NCBI GenBank assembly: GCA_010279815.1
Contig: QEOQ01000204.1
Location: 1,179,561-1,243,560 of the forward strand
Reading direction: 5' to 3'
DNA length: 64,000 bases
Source: Brachionus plicatilis
Lineage: Eukaryota; Rotifera; Eurotatoria; Ploima; Brachionidae
Position 1 is the first letter of the stretch; every line of letters starts with the position of its first letter. The position numbers and the translations under genes were made by a program. Below the pieces are notes generated by a model, which saw only the letters and a list, made by a program, of their open reading frames with translations, ran no database searches and had not been told where the DNA came from. Positions 11,270-25,100 of this stretch are shown piece after piece.

Positions 11270-12760
11270 TCAAAATTCGGTAAAACACGCCATGACATCT
11301 TCTAGACTCTCTGGATTTCTAGTCAGAAAATATTCATTTTTGGTTATTTTTTCATTCGTGTCATGTATTTCTTCTATAAAAACTTCGGCCGGCTTTGTGT
11401 GTATATTATAGTTTAGTGCCATGGAGGAGCAATAGGCACCAACATCCATTATGGCCAGGTAGACATGATTATCATTTAAATTTGTAGGTATTTGTAATAA
11501 TCTATCTTTTCCCAAAAAATCACCACTTTCACAAACGGGACCAACAATATCAAACAGCTCGTTTGTTGAAGATAATGGTTCTAAATATTCAATATGATGG
11601 TATGCTGAGTACAAACAAGGACGAATGCATTCACACATTGATGAATCCACGACTAAAAAATTTTTATTTCCATTTTTTTTCAAGCCCAGTAATTTGGTTA
11701 AAAGAATGCAGGAATCACCAACTAGAGATCTTCCTGGTTCTACTACTATTTTTACATTTAAATTTTTCAATTTAGTAACATGAGCTGCAATTACTTTAGC
11801 TAAATCACTCGGTGTTGGAAACTCAATTTCTGGTTTAGAGCTCATGGATGTTCTTGAAGCAAATTTTTCGTAATTTATTCCCAGACCTCCGCCAAAATTG
11901 ATAAGCTCAATGGTTTCTATATTGTGCTTTTCAATCGTTGAGTTTATTAGATGAATTAAATTTTTAACACATTCATTATAAATATCCAATGTTTTGATTG
12001 TTGAGCCAAGATGGCTGTGAAAGCCTGAAAGTTGAACAAAATCATTTGCTTTAATAATATTTATCAATTCATCTATTTGGTCATCACGTATTCCAAATTT
12101 GCACTCATCGCCTGATGTATTCAAATATTGATGAACATTAGCATTCTCATTCTGATTGATTCTCAATAATAATCTGACTGGAAAACAAGATTTTAAGCTC
12201 TCATTTTGTCTCAATTTTTTGGCTATCTTAATTGTATCATTCAAATTGAACCAACTATCAATATTTAAAAAGCATTTATTTTTTATAGCTAACTCGATTT
12301 CGATTAATTTTTTTCCATTGCCATTGAAAATTAAATTTTCGCCTTTAATACCAATTTTTTGGGCCAACAATAACTCATTTTTATTCACCAAACTAGCCCA
12401 ACATCCATTTTGGTGAAAAAGTTTTAAAATCGATGGATTAAAATTTGCTTTTATTGAATAAGAAATATTTGTATCAATGCCGAATTTGTGCGTTATTTCT
12501 CTTTGAAATGATTTCTTGTAATTTAGAAAATTGGTTAGAAGCCTTTTTTTGCTGTAAACGTATAGTGGCGTGGTAAGTTGACTTTTAAAAGGTACAAGTT
12601 TGTTTCCTTCTTCCATAAAAACCCCTTTCGAATAGTCGATTTCGTCGTTAGAGAGAAATTTCTGCACCAAATCATTCAAAGGCGTCTGGTTAACACTCAA
12701 GACATTCGCGGAATTAAAGTAAAATGAACCATTTAGAATATTTTCGGCCGAATTAGTCAT
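11270..12760 (-). CDS. lysA-like: Diaminopimelate-decarboxylase-like PLP enzyme (LysA / fold-III group IV), intronless
   Basis: A single uninterrupted 496-residue ORF. Family role: PLP-dependent decarboxylation of meso-diaminopimelate to lysine, the last step of bacterial and plant lysine synthesis. Hallmarks in order: TPLYVYS (64-70); YSIKAN with the PLP lysine K104; GFHSHLGS (246-253, H248 and H250); the phosphate loop FGGGLG (289-294); EPGR (341-344); IRP followed by YSAYHHI (R380); the CESGD active-site motif (C410, E411); and GAYCSSMALNYN (441-452). These fit LysA better than animal ornithine decarboxylase. The residues usually Arg around the C-terminal YNxRPRPAEV motif are here YNIHTKPAEV. 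About 25 extra residues precede the barrel. All neighbouring conserved genes have introns and this one has none. Animals generally lack the DAP pathway, so the true substrate may differ. Horizontal origin is inferred. Confidence 0.88.
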   Translation of the reverse strand: MTNSAENILNGSFYFNSANVLSVNQTPLNDLVQKFLSNDEIDYSKGVFMEEGNKLVPFKSQLTTPLYVYSKKRLLTNFLNYKKSFQREITHKFGIDTNISYSIKANFNPSILKLFHQNGCWASLVNKNELLLAQKIGIKGENLIFNGNGKKLIEIELAIKNKCFLNIDSWFNLNDTIKIAKKLRQNESLKSCFPVRLLLRINQNENANVHQYLNTSGDECKFGIRDDQIDELINIIKANDFVQLSGFHSHLGSTIKTLDIYNECVKNLIHLINSTIEKHNIETIELINFGGGLGINYEKFASRTSMSSKPEIEFPTPSDLAKVIAAHVTKLKNLNVKIVVEPGRSLVGDSCILLTKLLGLKKNGNKNFLVVDSSMCECIRPCLYSAYHHIEYLEPLSSTNELFDIVGPVCESGDFLGKDRLLQIPTNLNDNHVYLAIMDVGAYCSSMALNYNIHTKPAEVFIEEIHDTNEKITKNEYFLTRNPESLEDVMACFTEF

Positions 12761-14770
12761 TTAAATTTATTATTTAATTAATCTATTAAAATAAATTTTT
12801 TTTTTGATTAAAATTTTGTGAGTGAAAGGGAGATCTTAGATCAATTGCAGGAAATGTCGTCCGACTTTTTTTAAGATTAAACAAGATTCGATTTTTATTT
12901 TATTATTTAATAATTACTTATTTTTATTACGGAAAATATTTCTTATCTGTTTGCTAGTTAGTAAAAAATGAATAATAAAAATACGCTAACTGATTCCATT
13001 TTTTTTGATATTTTTTAATATGTAATCACCATTGTCAATTAATTTGTATTGAAAGCATCGGGTCTGGAAGAAAATTACTTTTTTTAAGAAAGAATTTACT
13101 TTAATTTCAAATAGAAAAAATGAAATAAGAAAAAGAGTAGATTTTAATTATTAACTAAACAAAAAAACGCAGCATATTATTTACCTATCAATAAATAAGT
13201 ATTTACTTGTAAAGCGATTAATAAGTTTAACAGAAATTATCAAAAAAATGTGGAAAAAATTCTTAAATTTTCTAACATTTTAAAAAATGAGTTCTCATAA
13301 ATAAAAATTAAAAATCAAAACGAAAAAGTAAAATGTCAACAGATTTTAAAAATAAATTGACAAGCTTTTGAGTGTTTTTAATTTTTATCTACAGTTGTAA
13401 GAAATTATTGCTACTAAAATTTTGTATAGCACATTTTCATTAAATTTAGAGACTGAAAAACGCTTATCTTTTAAAAAAGATCACAAAAATTAATTTAAAT
13501 CCTTTAGTATTTTTGAATAACCTTTTTTATTATTCACATTTTTAAAATGAGAAAATGCTGTATTTGCTAAAATCAGACCAAAAACTAATATTATGACTAA
13601 TAAAAGATATTTTTAAATTGAGACTACACAATTGTGTAGACTTTTTAAAATTGTTTATTTTTCATATATTTAGTTTTCATTTATGCTTAACTTTGACTTT
13701 AATTTTTTTCTTTCATTTTAAACTATCCACTCAATATAGCTATACAAAAAAATAAATAAAAAATTGCTAGTAATTGCATTCAAGAACTCCCAAATATTAG
13801 CAACTTACCAATCCGTTCAATATTTTTCTACTTTTCCTTAAACATTTACCATTAATTAGTCAAACAGAGTCCTTTTCTGATTTTGATTGCTGTAATCTTA
13901 AAAAACAATAACAAAATAACAACAAAATAATTATTTTAATTAAACCGGATTTTTTTCATTGTCAAAATTAACCAAAAAACTGCGAGAATAAAATTAAAAT
14001 TTATATTTCTTGCTATTCTGTGCTTAACTTATTTTATTACAAAAAATATATAATAATGGTCTTTCGAACTAAAAAAGCCATAAATAACAGATACACGATA
14101 TCATTTGTTGATTACGTAAAAATACTTTTTGAAATAATTTAAAATTAAATTATTTAAAAGTAACAATTGAATTAAACGCTATATGTTTTAAATTTTATTC
14201 TCAAGTTTTAATTAATTTAATTTAAACTTTATTTTTAATTTTAAATCTAAAACGCTATGAAGGTAGGTCCGTGGTAATTATTCAAAATTTCGCAGCCCTT
14301 TTATATAAATACAAAATTAATTTTTATCTCCCTTTTTTTTCGTTTTTACTATTTCCCTAATATTTAAATAAAAAATTTAAAATTCTAGATTTAAATTTTC
14401 AAAATTTTGTCAGTAGTTAGAAATTTAAATTTGATTTAAGCTTGCTACAAATCGTAAATTTCTATCATGTAGACTAGTCATATAAAAACATGGTAAGAAA
14501 TAGTTTAAATTCTAGTACTTTGCTAATCAATATTTCATAAAAAACATTAATCAATAAAGATAACGATTTGTTGATTCTGTCTTACTGATAAGTGAGTATT
14601 ATTTCATTTGATCTAAATAAATTTTAAAAATTAAAAAACATAATAAATTAATGATTTAAATTTTTTATTATAGATTTGAAAAAAAATTCAATTTAAAATT
14701 ATTGTGATAAGATTAAAGACCAACTGTCAAATCTCATTTTATTATCAAAATTCTAAGACATTCTTTAATT
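12761..14770. other. Intergenic, AT-rich, no gene seen
   Basis: Two kilobases upstream of the LysA-like gene and downstream of NUP107 (both minus). It is made of homopolymer-rich AT sequence. The stretch 12820-12860 is locally less AT-rich and may be promoter or 5' UTR of the LysA-like gene. No ORF, RNA gene or repeat could be supported. Confidence 0.45.
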
Positions 14771-17700
14771 TCAATAACCCAAATAGTCTTTTTTAGAATC
14801 AAGTAAGATTATAGATGAGTCAGCTATTTTGTTTAGAAAAATTCTTAATTGTTGATTATCAAATAAAGAGTACAATTTGTAATTTTCGGATGCAATTAGA
14901 TCACCAAGTCGAATCAATTCTTTGTTCAAATTCATTTTAGTCATCATGTCCAAAAGAATGAAGCACATATTTGGCAGGTAGAATTTCCTCAACTCTTGCA
15001 TTTGATTATTTCTCCGTTTTATTTCCATGTTTCTGCCGTTCTGGTTATCGCTCTCGTCCATTTCTGTATTCATGTCTTCATCATCCATTTCGATCTCATC
15101 ATTATCTTCATCAACTGATTCTTCAAATCCTTTTATATCACACATCCATCCGCCAAATGGAAATTTCAGAACATTCGAAAATTTAGCTTTCACTTGCTCA
15201 CTGTATTTCAGTGCTTTAGAATACCATCTTGACGTATTTTCTTCATATTCTTTCATTTGGTAGTCATGTGACATTTTTTCAGCAAAAGTTTGATCATGAA
15301 TAACTGTGTCCCCTGATTCGAATCTTGAGGTTGGTTTGCTTGGTTTTCCTTTATGAAAAAAATCAAACCATTCATTATACAAATTAATTGATTCCTTAAT
15401 AAATTTTATTAAATAAATAATTAATTAAAAAAAAAATACTTACTATATATTCTTTAAAACATAAATATTCTTTTATTAAATTGGTAATATTTTTAGGCAA
15501 ATTTTCTATTAATTGTTCAAAATGAGAATCGATATTGATTAGAGATGTCTGATTTAAATTGTACTGATTTAAAATGACAGTGATTGTATCCACTGGTATT
15601 TTTGAAAAAGTAACTTTGGTAGCTTCAAAAAATTGTCTTTCAAGTAAAAAGTATCTCATGGTAAGATTTGCATATTCGAGCAATTTTAGCCGCTGCGAAG
15701 GATCATAAGCAATCCAATCAATTGCATTGATTTTGGTTTTATCTTCATCGGTCACTATTTGACCAGTTCTAGCCGAGAACATGTCAAGGGTTTGGGAAAT
15801 AAAAGCTGTTGTTGAAAGACCGATTTCATCAAGACGCTGAGTCGTATCTCTTCTAGCTACTGGCTGTTTGCTTAAAGCATCCACAATACTTTGTGTTATT
15901 GCCTGTACATTCATATTTCTTTCTTTGGCAAGTTTTAACATAACCATTCTTTCTTTATTATCAGTGATTGCTACAATATTTTAATTAATTAAAAATTACA
16001 AAAACATTATTTTTTTTTACTTTGTAAAAATTTTGAATATCTTTTTATTTGAAGTTCTGGTGATAAACTTGATACGTAGTAAGCAATTATTTCTTTGTAA
16101 TTGTTGTCTATTAGGTATTGACAATATGCGTCCAATATTTGAATGAATGTGTCATACTTGATTAATTTAATTGAAATTTAATTACTTTATCTTATTTTTT
16201 TTAACAGTAGCGTTCTTTTTTAGGGTTTTACTAAAATTAACGAAATAAGTCTTCCTAAAGTAAAGGAAGCTCTAAAAGGAGTCGAATTCCCTTTCAAACA
16301 TTATTTTAGTATTTGAATTTAACTTTTATTAGAATACGAAAAATAAAGCTAAATTTATTTAAAATAAAATATTGTTTGTTTCGTATTTTTCAAAAATACA
16401 AGTATTAATAATTTGATTATCTTCAGAAAATGTTTTTATTATTCAAAATGTTCAATAAAATGCTTAATTTGATGAATTTTTCAAATTCAAATATCAAAAA
16501 AATTAAAAATAAGTATTTGAAAATAACTTAAATATAATTGTTTGAATTTCAATTAATTTTAACAATCAATAGTAAATTTTCCTGAAATAAAATAAGCAAT
16601 GTTTAATTAGAATTTTTAAATTTTAGATATTCGATAACTTTTTTTAATTCATTTTGAAGGGTAAATATTAATTTGATTTCATAAGCACATAAAAGAGATT
16701 CTGGAAATAATATTTGGTATATCATAACAAATTCTTAATTCTTCTCTTGAATTTTTTTTCTTAAAAATTTAATAAAAATCTCAGATACGAAGGTTTTCAT
16801 CAAAAAAGTGAGTAAATTTAGGTAAAACCAGAAATCGAAATATCACTGTTTGAGTTTAAGGATAAAATTAGTGACTTGGATTTTTGTTGCCTTACAGTAC
16901 TTTTGGTCAGGTCAATTAAATATATGTCAATAAATCGCCATCAAGGTGATTAAATTGAAAAACTAAAAATAGTTTGGCAATTTGAATATTGGCATAAAAA
17001 AACGGGACAGGTAGAATGAAACATATAAAAAGAAAAAAAAAAACATATGACCAATTTTATAAAAAGATAAAAAACATAAATTCAAAATCCAATTTTTTTT
17101 AATATTTTTAGTTTAATAAAATAGTTTTAGTTTAAAAAATCATGTAATCAATTAAAAATTAAAGATACAAAGCAAAAATTCAAATCCTTTGCGCAAATAG
17201 ACGAATTAACATTTTCACGTAAATTTACAATTATTTAAACACATTTTGTATCATTATTAGTTCAAAAATTAAAATTAAAATTAATTTTTTTAAAAAACTG
17301 ATAAATTTTTCAAATTGGAGAGTTTAAATATTTCTTTAAACCATTCTTGAATTAGATTAAATCTAAATTTTGCCTAATTTTAACTATTTGAGTTATTTTT
17401 TATATAATTTATGTTTTATCTCTTTTTGATTTTTTATAGTTTATGTTTTAATCTCTTTTCTATATGTTTTTTCTCTATTTTTATGTTTTTTTCTACCTCA
17501 GCCTAAAAAAACAAGAAAAAAATTCAAATTCAAGTAACTTATTTTTGTCTAGGCTTAAAAATCTTTCTGCAATACATATCAGCTAATAAAAAATCTATTA
17601 TCTAGTCTTAAATTTATATTGAGGATGAAATGATGATTTTATTTTTATTCAATTAAAATTTTGGTCATTTTTATGTATTTTTAAAGGCTTTAAAAATTTC

Positions 17701-20303
17701 GACCAAATTTTTAAAAAAGCAGCTTTTTTTAACTGATCTCAGGAAATTTTTTCACACGAGAGATTATTTTTTTAAGGGTTAAATAAATAATTTTTGAAAT
17801 TTTTAGCTTATCGAAATTTATAACGATTATGAGGTTTAATATAAAATACTCGCATTTAAAATCGACACAACTATTTTTTCCATTTTTAAATATTTTTAAA
17901 ATATTATTATTTCGAGCGTAAATTTAACTAAATTTGTTTTACGAAAAGATCGATCAAGAAACAGAGTTTTAAGATAAAAATTAAAAGCTGCTTTCTTATG
18001 TGCCAATTCGCGAGATATTAATTAAAAGTTTTTAACTTTTATCAATCATGATAGTTACCATGGTACAATTCAAAATCCAAATGTTCACAAAAGTATGCTG
18101 ACAAATTTTATTAACTCAGATTAATCTATTGTGTCTGACCAACTACCACGTATATTTTATTCAATTTAATTATTTTTTAAGATTTATTTTTATAATCTAA
18201 TGAATAAAAATCAACTTCTGAAAATTTTTTCAATTAAAAAAATTCTGAAAATAATGTCCATCAATTGAGTACAAAGCTTATTTATATACTTGAAAAAAAA
18301 TCCCTCATTAGATTGTTTCAAAATTTAATTTCAAAAAAAAATATAAATAATTTTTAATTGCAGTCTATTATTTTCAATTTCACATTGTTTAAGTTTTAAA
18401 TAATTATTTTAATTTTAAGCAAGTCTTACGTTTATTTGATAAGACGCTGCTCTGTAAAATAAGGCCAAATGAGAACTGAATCTAAGAACAAGTCCATTTT
18501 GTTGTTCACTAGCAATTAAATTCTTTAAGTATTCCATTAGGTCTTAAATTTTTGTTTTCATTAATCAAGTTTATTTTTGAAAAATTTTAATTTACCCAAA
18601 GTTCCAGATTCAAAACTGTCAATTCCGCTTAAAACGATGTGTTTGAGAATAACTGAAAAAGGTTTATTAGCATCGGACTTTAGGTTGGCGATTAGTTGAG
18701 CCGAAGCATTTATTGTGTTGACGCCATTGCTCATGTTATCACCAACAATATTCGAGCTGTTTTTAATAAGTATCTGAATACGGTCAAATATGTGTTTGAT
18801 TGTTTGGTTGCTGCATAAATCTGACGATTTTCCACAAATAATGTACACATTTTCGTCATCAGGATCACTCAAAAATTCACGATTTGTAATTCTTTGCCTG
18901 TGATTTTTTAAAAAAAGTTAGATTAATATTTTTTTTAAATAAACATAAATACCTTAATTCTTTTTCAATTATTTGGTTATACAACGCTTTGAAATAAATC
19001 CATATATAGTCGGAGAAATTTTTGCATACTGGCAGTACCGGGGTCACAAAACCGGCCAAAGAAGCATACACCGCTTTTTCATATGGTCCAAAGTTTTCGT
19101 CTTTGATCATTTTGTGCACCATCAAACGCCATATGTCCCTGTTCAAATTTCCCTCATTCTTGAAAATTTGCTTTCGATTGTTCAATCCAAAATTTGAGTT
19201 GGCCGAATAATTTTTGTCACTGAAAAGTCTGAAGCCTTCCAAAGTGGCAGCACGCCACGATTGGCCTATTTTTTGACAAAAATCTCTCGCTGACTTCAAA
19301 TCTCCCGCTCGAATGAACGCAAAAATATATTCCATTAGCTTATACTCATCCTCTTGGTCCAAGTCATGCAATGATTTGGATAGACGAACTGGCGCATCTG
19401 GGTCCAGTTCATCGACATACTCTCTTCCAGACAAATTGCTCTTACCAAAAGCACTACTGCTTTTCAAGTTGTGAAGAGTGTGCTCCCAATTTACGGACTT
19501 TTCCGTAAAAGAATTCAAATTTTCCTTTATTTTTTTCATGTAGTCTGACTCGTTGGCTATTTTTTCCAGCCAATTGATAACCAATTTGACCCTTCTCACA
19601 AATGGATTTCGCTTTTCTAAATTTTGCACAATGGCAGTCTCACTCAGGCCTTCCGAATTTTCAACATCCATGTCATCATCAAACTGATTTTCTTGATTTT
19701 TGGTGTCCTGTTCGTCCTGAAAAAATGCACTTAGCAAGCACCAGATATATTTTTCTTTATCCAGTCCGTCCTGATCATTCATAGTTGAATTATAAAAATC
19801 TCTATTTGCCAATAATTAAAGGTCTAGTAGATATATTATTGATAATTACCTATTTCTATTTGGATTCAAATGCTCAAGTTTATCTTTCAAAAAATGTGAA
19901 TGTTCCTCGCAAATAGTTGTGTAGGAATCTACAAGATCAACCAAGTTCAATTCTTCATCAATATTTTTGTTTGTGTCAATTTTAAATTGGGTGTATATGC
20001 TGCTTTTTTGTTCTTCTATCAGGAAAAATGGTCAATAGTGAAGAGGAAGATTTTAGATTAAGTACTTGGTTCATCAACAAAAGTGTTGTGGCACACTGAT
20101 TGTGAAAGCATCGATTTAGACTGTAAAAGTGACGTTTTTAATAGGCCTGATGCTGGTTTTGATTTTATACTTGGACTAGCGACCATTTCATTTAGCAAAA
20201 GCTTTGAACGATTCATTGCCGAAGATATGTTGGCTAATGAATCGTTCTGCTCGTCAAAAAAAGTATCATTTCGGTTCGAAAATGACGTCATAAAAGAATC
20301 CAT
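14771..20303 (-). CDS. NUP107: Nucleoporin Nup107
   Basis: Scaffold subunit of the Y-shaped Nup107-160 complex of the nuclear pore. Eight exons (5' to 3'): 20066-20303, 19850-20015, 18953-19801, 18596-18897, 18430-18542, 16021-16156, 15444-15970, 14771-15394. Phases agree at every join; the total is 984 residues, near the family's usual 900-950. Diagnostic stretches: ELDPDAPVR, DLDQEDEYKLMEYIF, IRAGDL and QSWRAATLEGFRLF in exon 3; KINAIDWIAYDPSQR in exon 7; NEWFDFF, FPFGGWMCDI and the near-terminal IILLDSKKDYLGY in exon 8. The protein is alpha-helical throughout with no membrane segment. An acidic Asp/Glu/Met-rich insert lies after the GGWMCDI motif. Start ATG 20303 opens a Ser/Asn-rich, poorly conserved N-terminus, so that start is the least certain part. 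Confidence 0.95.
16157..18429 (-). other. 2.3-kb intron 5 of NUP107
   Basis: By far the largest intron of this gene; the others are between 34 and 90 bases. The sequence is AT-rich with long A and T runs. I see no nested gene, ORF or recognisable repeat. Confidence 0.5.
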
Positions 20304-22101
20304 TGTTTACTCTGGTAAAAAAATTGTGAAATTAAGATGTGGTTTTTCAGTTTTAAGTTGAAATAAAAATTCAAATTTTAAAATTTTATTTTTTATTTGT
20401 ATATACGATTCAATATATCAAATCAAAGTTGATAAAAGTTGTAGATAATTTTTTTTTAAAGTGACTTCTTGAGACATTTGTAACATGTAAATATTATTTT
20501 TTACCTAAAATGAAATTCAAATTGCAAAAATTGCTCGCTTCAAGCGGTTCCTTTTATTTTCAAAAAATTTATAAACTAGAGTTGGTGGGCTGAAAATAAT
20601 CAAAAAGAATTTTTAGCGTCTTTGAAAAAATAAAATTTTCCAAAACTTCATTTCTTCACTGTGTAAATTTAAAAATAAAATTGCTAAATTCGTTATTTAA
20701 CAAAGTCCGTAATCAATATATTCAATATATTTATTAAATTAATTAATCAATCTTTTTTTTTAACATTGCTGAAGCCATTTTTAAAATATAAATTTGATTC
20801 TGCTTCTTTAGGTTCTTAAATATACTCTCTTAGAATTAAAAAATGAATAAAAATTAATTTTTTCAATGTTTGTTAAGTGCAGGTGAAGAAATCAAACAGC
20901 GTTGTTAAGCTGTAATTATTTTTACATAGAATTACTTTTTTCTTTTAAAAAAAAAGTATTTTATTGATAATTAATTTTATCGAGAATCGGCTACAATCCA
21001 GGTTATGTAACTAGATTTGATTTTTGGGACTAATTTTTTTTAATTCAAAAAAAGTGTTTTATTTTGTCAAATTGTAGCTATATAATTAATTTCCGTAAAA
21101 TTTTGAAACAAACTGCTTATGTCCTCCAGAAAAAAAACATAAAGAGGCTTTTTTCTCGAGAAAACTTTCTAAGTTTTGTTTCAATTAAATTACAAAGGTA
21201 TACTAATAGGAATGGAATGAACCAGTTTTGGGTCAATATATAAAATTGAATGATGACAAATTTTTAAAAAGCTATGATTTATTTTTATAGATTAACCTAG
21301 GTCGCTAATTTAGCGATTCAAGATCCTTGAAGTATCTCGAATATTAAGGTAGAAATCAGAAAAATAAGTAAAATTAAACAAATAATTTTTAAAATGTTAT
21401 GCAAGAATTTAAGTTGGATGGATTTTTTCACTTGTTTTGAAAATCATAGTATCAACGTGTGTTTGTAGAAAGTTGGCAATAATTTTACGTAATAAAAAAA
21501 TAACCAAGGGTTTACTAAACCAATATTTTTTAGTTATAATTAGCTAAAAAAATAAACATTATTTTTTTTTAAATTAAAAAAAAATATAAAAAAATCAAAT
21601 TTAAAATCTAGACGTAGTTTTTGTTGTATTGATCAAACTAATAAGATAAATTAAAAAAATCATGTGTTTATTTTGATTACCTTAATGAAACAATATTAGA
21701 TTTTTAATTTAGAAAAAAAAATTTTGTTAATGTTTTTTAAGAAATTGATTGCTTGCTATAGTGACGGAAAAAGAAATATTATGTTAGTTAATTTATTATG
21801 GGAGAACTTTTCAAATCAAGTTAAAACTGAACTACATTGGTCTTTTTAAGCATCGCTTTTTTAACTTTCATTGAACAAAAAAAAATCAAAAATTTAAATG
21901 ATAAATTAAAAGCTTTTTTTATTTATTTTTTAGATAAAATGAAGTATAATCTATAACAAACAAATCATCGTCTACATTATTCATTTTTAATTTTATTGGT
22001 GTCATAAAATCCTTAATTATAAAGAAAATTTTTTTATAAAAAAAATCAATTGAACTTACAAAGTTGAATGAAAGTCGACTTATATTAAACATTTTTAAAA
22101 A
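20304..22101. other. Divergent intergenic region between NUP107 and the ARM/FN3 gene
   Basis: 1.8 kb between two start codons pointing outward, so both promoters should lie here. The sequence is AT-rich. I saw no TATA box or repeat that stands out and no supportable ORF. Confidence 0.4.
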
Positions 22102-25100
22102 ATGGTAAATTTAACCCACTGGTACAAAGAAGATTATTTTCCGTATTTGAGTCAAAATTTTAAAAATGCAGTTCTCGCGCTCGAATACTTAGGTAAGCTT
22201 ATCTTGAACAAAATAATTTTTTTTAAAAAAGATAAGTTAATTTTTTATTTTTAAGTTGATGATTTACATATCAATAAAGAAAAGACATTGGAAAAATTTT
22301 TAAATCATGTAAATAAAGACAATCTAATTGTTGGACTTGTAAAACTCATGGCATCAGATAATTTGCGAGTGAGCGGAAATTCAGCATTCGTGTTCGGCAC
22401 TATTGCAGAAACAAGCGAAGGCATTGGAGTTATTTTAGACTTTTTGAATGATCAATCTCATCCAGAATCAAAAAAATTATTGAACTACTTGATAAAGCTT
22501 CTTAAAAGCTCTGACTATGAATGCATGATGAACGCAGCTGGTACCATCGGAACCATTGTGAGTAATCAATATATGATTGTAATATCAAATTAAAAAATTA
22601 AAAAATTTAGTCAGAGAATAATTTGGGTCGAAGTTGGCTCATATCTCAACCATTACTAGATCAAATAATTCAAATTAGTGTAGAACTACTTGACAATGGA
22701 AATGTCTGGGTAAGCAGTAATGCTGCTTTGGTAATAGCAAGGTAAAAAAAAGAATTTATTTAAATATTTGACGATTTAAATTTTAAATTAAGAATTGCAA
22801 TTGAAGAGGAGGGTTGTGAAAAAATTTTAAATCACGAGTTATCAAGCAAAATTCTAATTCGAATGATTCAGTCTCTAGGTTGTGATAACATAGGCCGTGG
22901 AATGAACTGTGCCTTTGCAATAGGTAATTATTGAGACATGTTTCTCGGTGACTAATAATTTTTCCAGGTAGATTGTGCGACACTGAAGCTGGTAGGCTAG
23001 CTTTTTTGGCAATTAATGAAATAAATGATTTAATCGAGTCATTGTTCAAAATGATCGAGAGCAATTCAGATAATGGGTGCACAAAGAATTCTTGCTATGC
23101 CTTAAGCTGTCTTGCTGTCAACCAGCAAGCTCATCAGATAATATTAAATAACAGAGAGTTCAATAATTTAATTACGACTTTATGTGATTTATTATACAAT
23201 GTATCTGATCCTGAATCACAGTGGTTTATTGCCATGTATTAATTTAGTATTTATTTTTTATCTTAAATTCTAATTTGTGGACAAAAAGGTTGTTAAGGGT
23301 TTTTTCTAATTATCCGTCTGGTTATATCAAAATGAAAAATATTGAATCTCTTTGGAAAACCATCAGTGATATTTCGAAGAAAAACGATCTTAATAACGAT
23401 GTAAGAGAAGAAATAAATATTATTTTGGAGACCTTAAAACCTATTGAAAAACCTGAGATGCTGAATGTAACAGGTAAGAATTTGTTAATTTTTTTGGAAA
23501 ATTAATTTTCTAAGCTTTTTTTTAATTTCAAAATAAACATCGTATCTATTTATTTTTATTCTTAGAAGCCTAGTTTACTCTTAGTTAAAATTGTTTTTTT
23601 TTTAATTTATGTTCTATACTTTATTTATCAGAATTTTTTAGAAGTTGATTTATTTTTCAAAAGCAAAAGAAAATAATATCCCGATTTATTAGAAAGTTGA
23701 GGATAAAATGAACCCATAATAATTTGTCTTCTCACGGTTTATTTTTTTAAGGCCATCAGTCATTCAATGGCTTAAAATATTGAGAACAGAAATCTCATTA
23801 AAAAACATCTTAATTTGTAATTTTCATCAGTCAATAAGTTAAGCAGGTATTTTTAATTTGAAATTGTTAAAATCTTCAAATAAAGGAAAATTTTTAAGAT
23901 ATTAAATTTGTCACAGAAAAAATTTTATAACCAAATTTTACTCAATTTTATTCCAAATTAAAATAAAAAGAAAAAAATGTCTTAGCTCTAAATATCGTAT
24001 TTAATAATAAAAAGAAAAATTAATTAAATAATTAATTAGATAATTTTAAATTTGAACTTTTCCTAATTATTAAAATTTAAAAGTTCTTGGTCCCAATAGT
24101 GTGAGATGTGAATGGAAACCATTAAAGTGCAAAGCCCAATTGACAATTGAATATTTCTTGTTTAAAAGTAAAAATTAAATCCAAGTTTTATTGAATTTTA
24201 AAATTTTACTTTTAAAAAGATGAAGAACGAATTTATGTTGGCCCTGGGTTAGAGTACGAAATAAACGACTTGGAGCCAAACACTGAATATTTGTTTAGTG
24301 TACAAGCTTTAATTGTAGAAAATAATGAAAAAAGTGATATAAGCAAACACATTTCGATTCAAACTCACGAAGCACTGCCATCTGAACCAGAGAATTTAAA
24401 GGCTACAGGCGCCACCATGAACATAATTCGTGTCGTATGGGAACCTCCGAGCAAACCAAATGGAACTTTAAAATCATACTTTGTTTACAATGGAGAAATT
24501 CTTGTCGAACAAACATCGGAATTGAGTTCAACTATTACTGGTCTACAACCTGAGAGTTCTTATGAAATTTCAGTTTGTGCAAGCAATAACAGAGGAAAGG
24601 GAGAAAGAGCTTATTTGAAAGCAAGCACTTGTGGTTTAGGTGATGTGTTGCCTGATAAGCCTTCGTTTGGAATGATCGGAAAAAGGGAAATTCTGGTCAG
24701 ATGGCAACCACCGCCAGTCATTAGTGGTAAACTAACTCGTTATGACTTAAATATAAGTTCTAAGTACGAAAAAAAATGTATCTATTCCGGCATAACAACC
24801 GAATATCATGTTACCATGCTTCGACCAGATAATGAGTATAAATTTGAAGTTGTAGCTATCACAACTGAAGGGAAGTTTAAGAGCAAAATTTCCAAAGTCA
24901 GGACTCAGAAAGACGAATGTAATTTTAATAATTAATTAAAAAAATTTTTAGAAAAAAATTTTATTTAGATGATCCCGAAAGACAACCACTTTATCCAGGA
25001 CCGAATTTAAGCATTCAAATACAACAAAGTCAGCCTATTATCAAGGAAAGAAATGAGTCGAGTTTAGAGCGCAAGAGAAATTCATTTAATGAAAATAGTC

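Noticed and set aside
12156..12416. Plus-strand ORF inside the LysA-like gene
   Set aside because: Antisense shadow with no motif.
20083..20361. Plus-strand ORF overlapping the NUP107 start
   Set aside because: Mirror of NUP107 exon 1; no splice or domain support.
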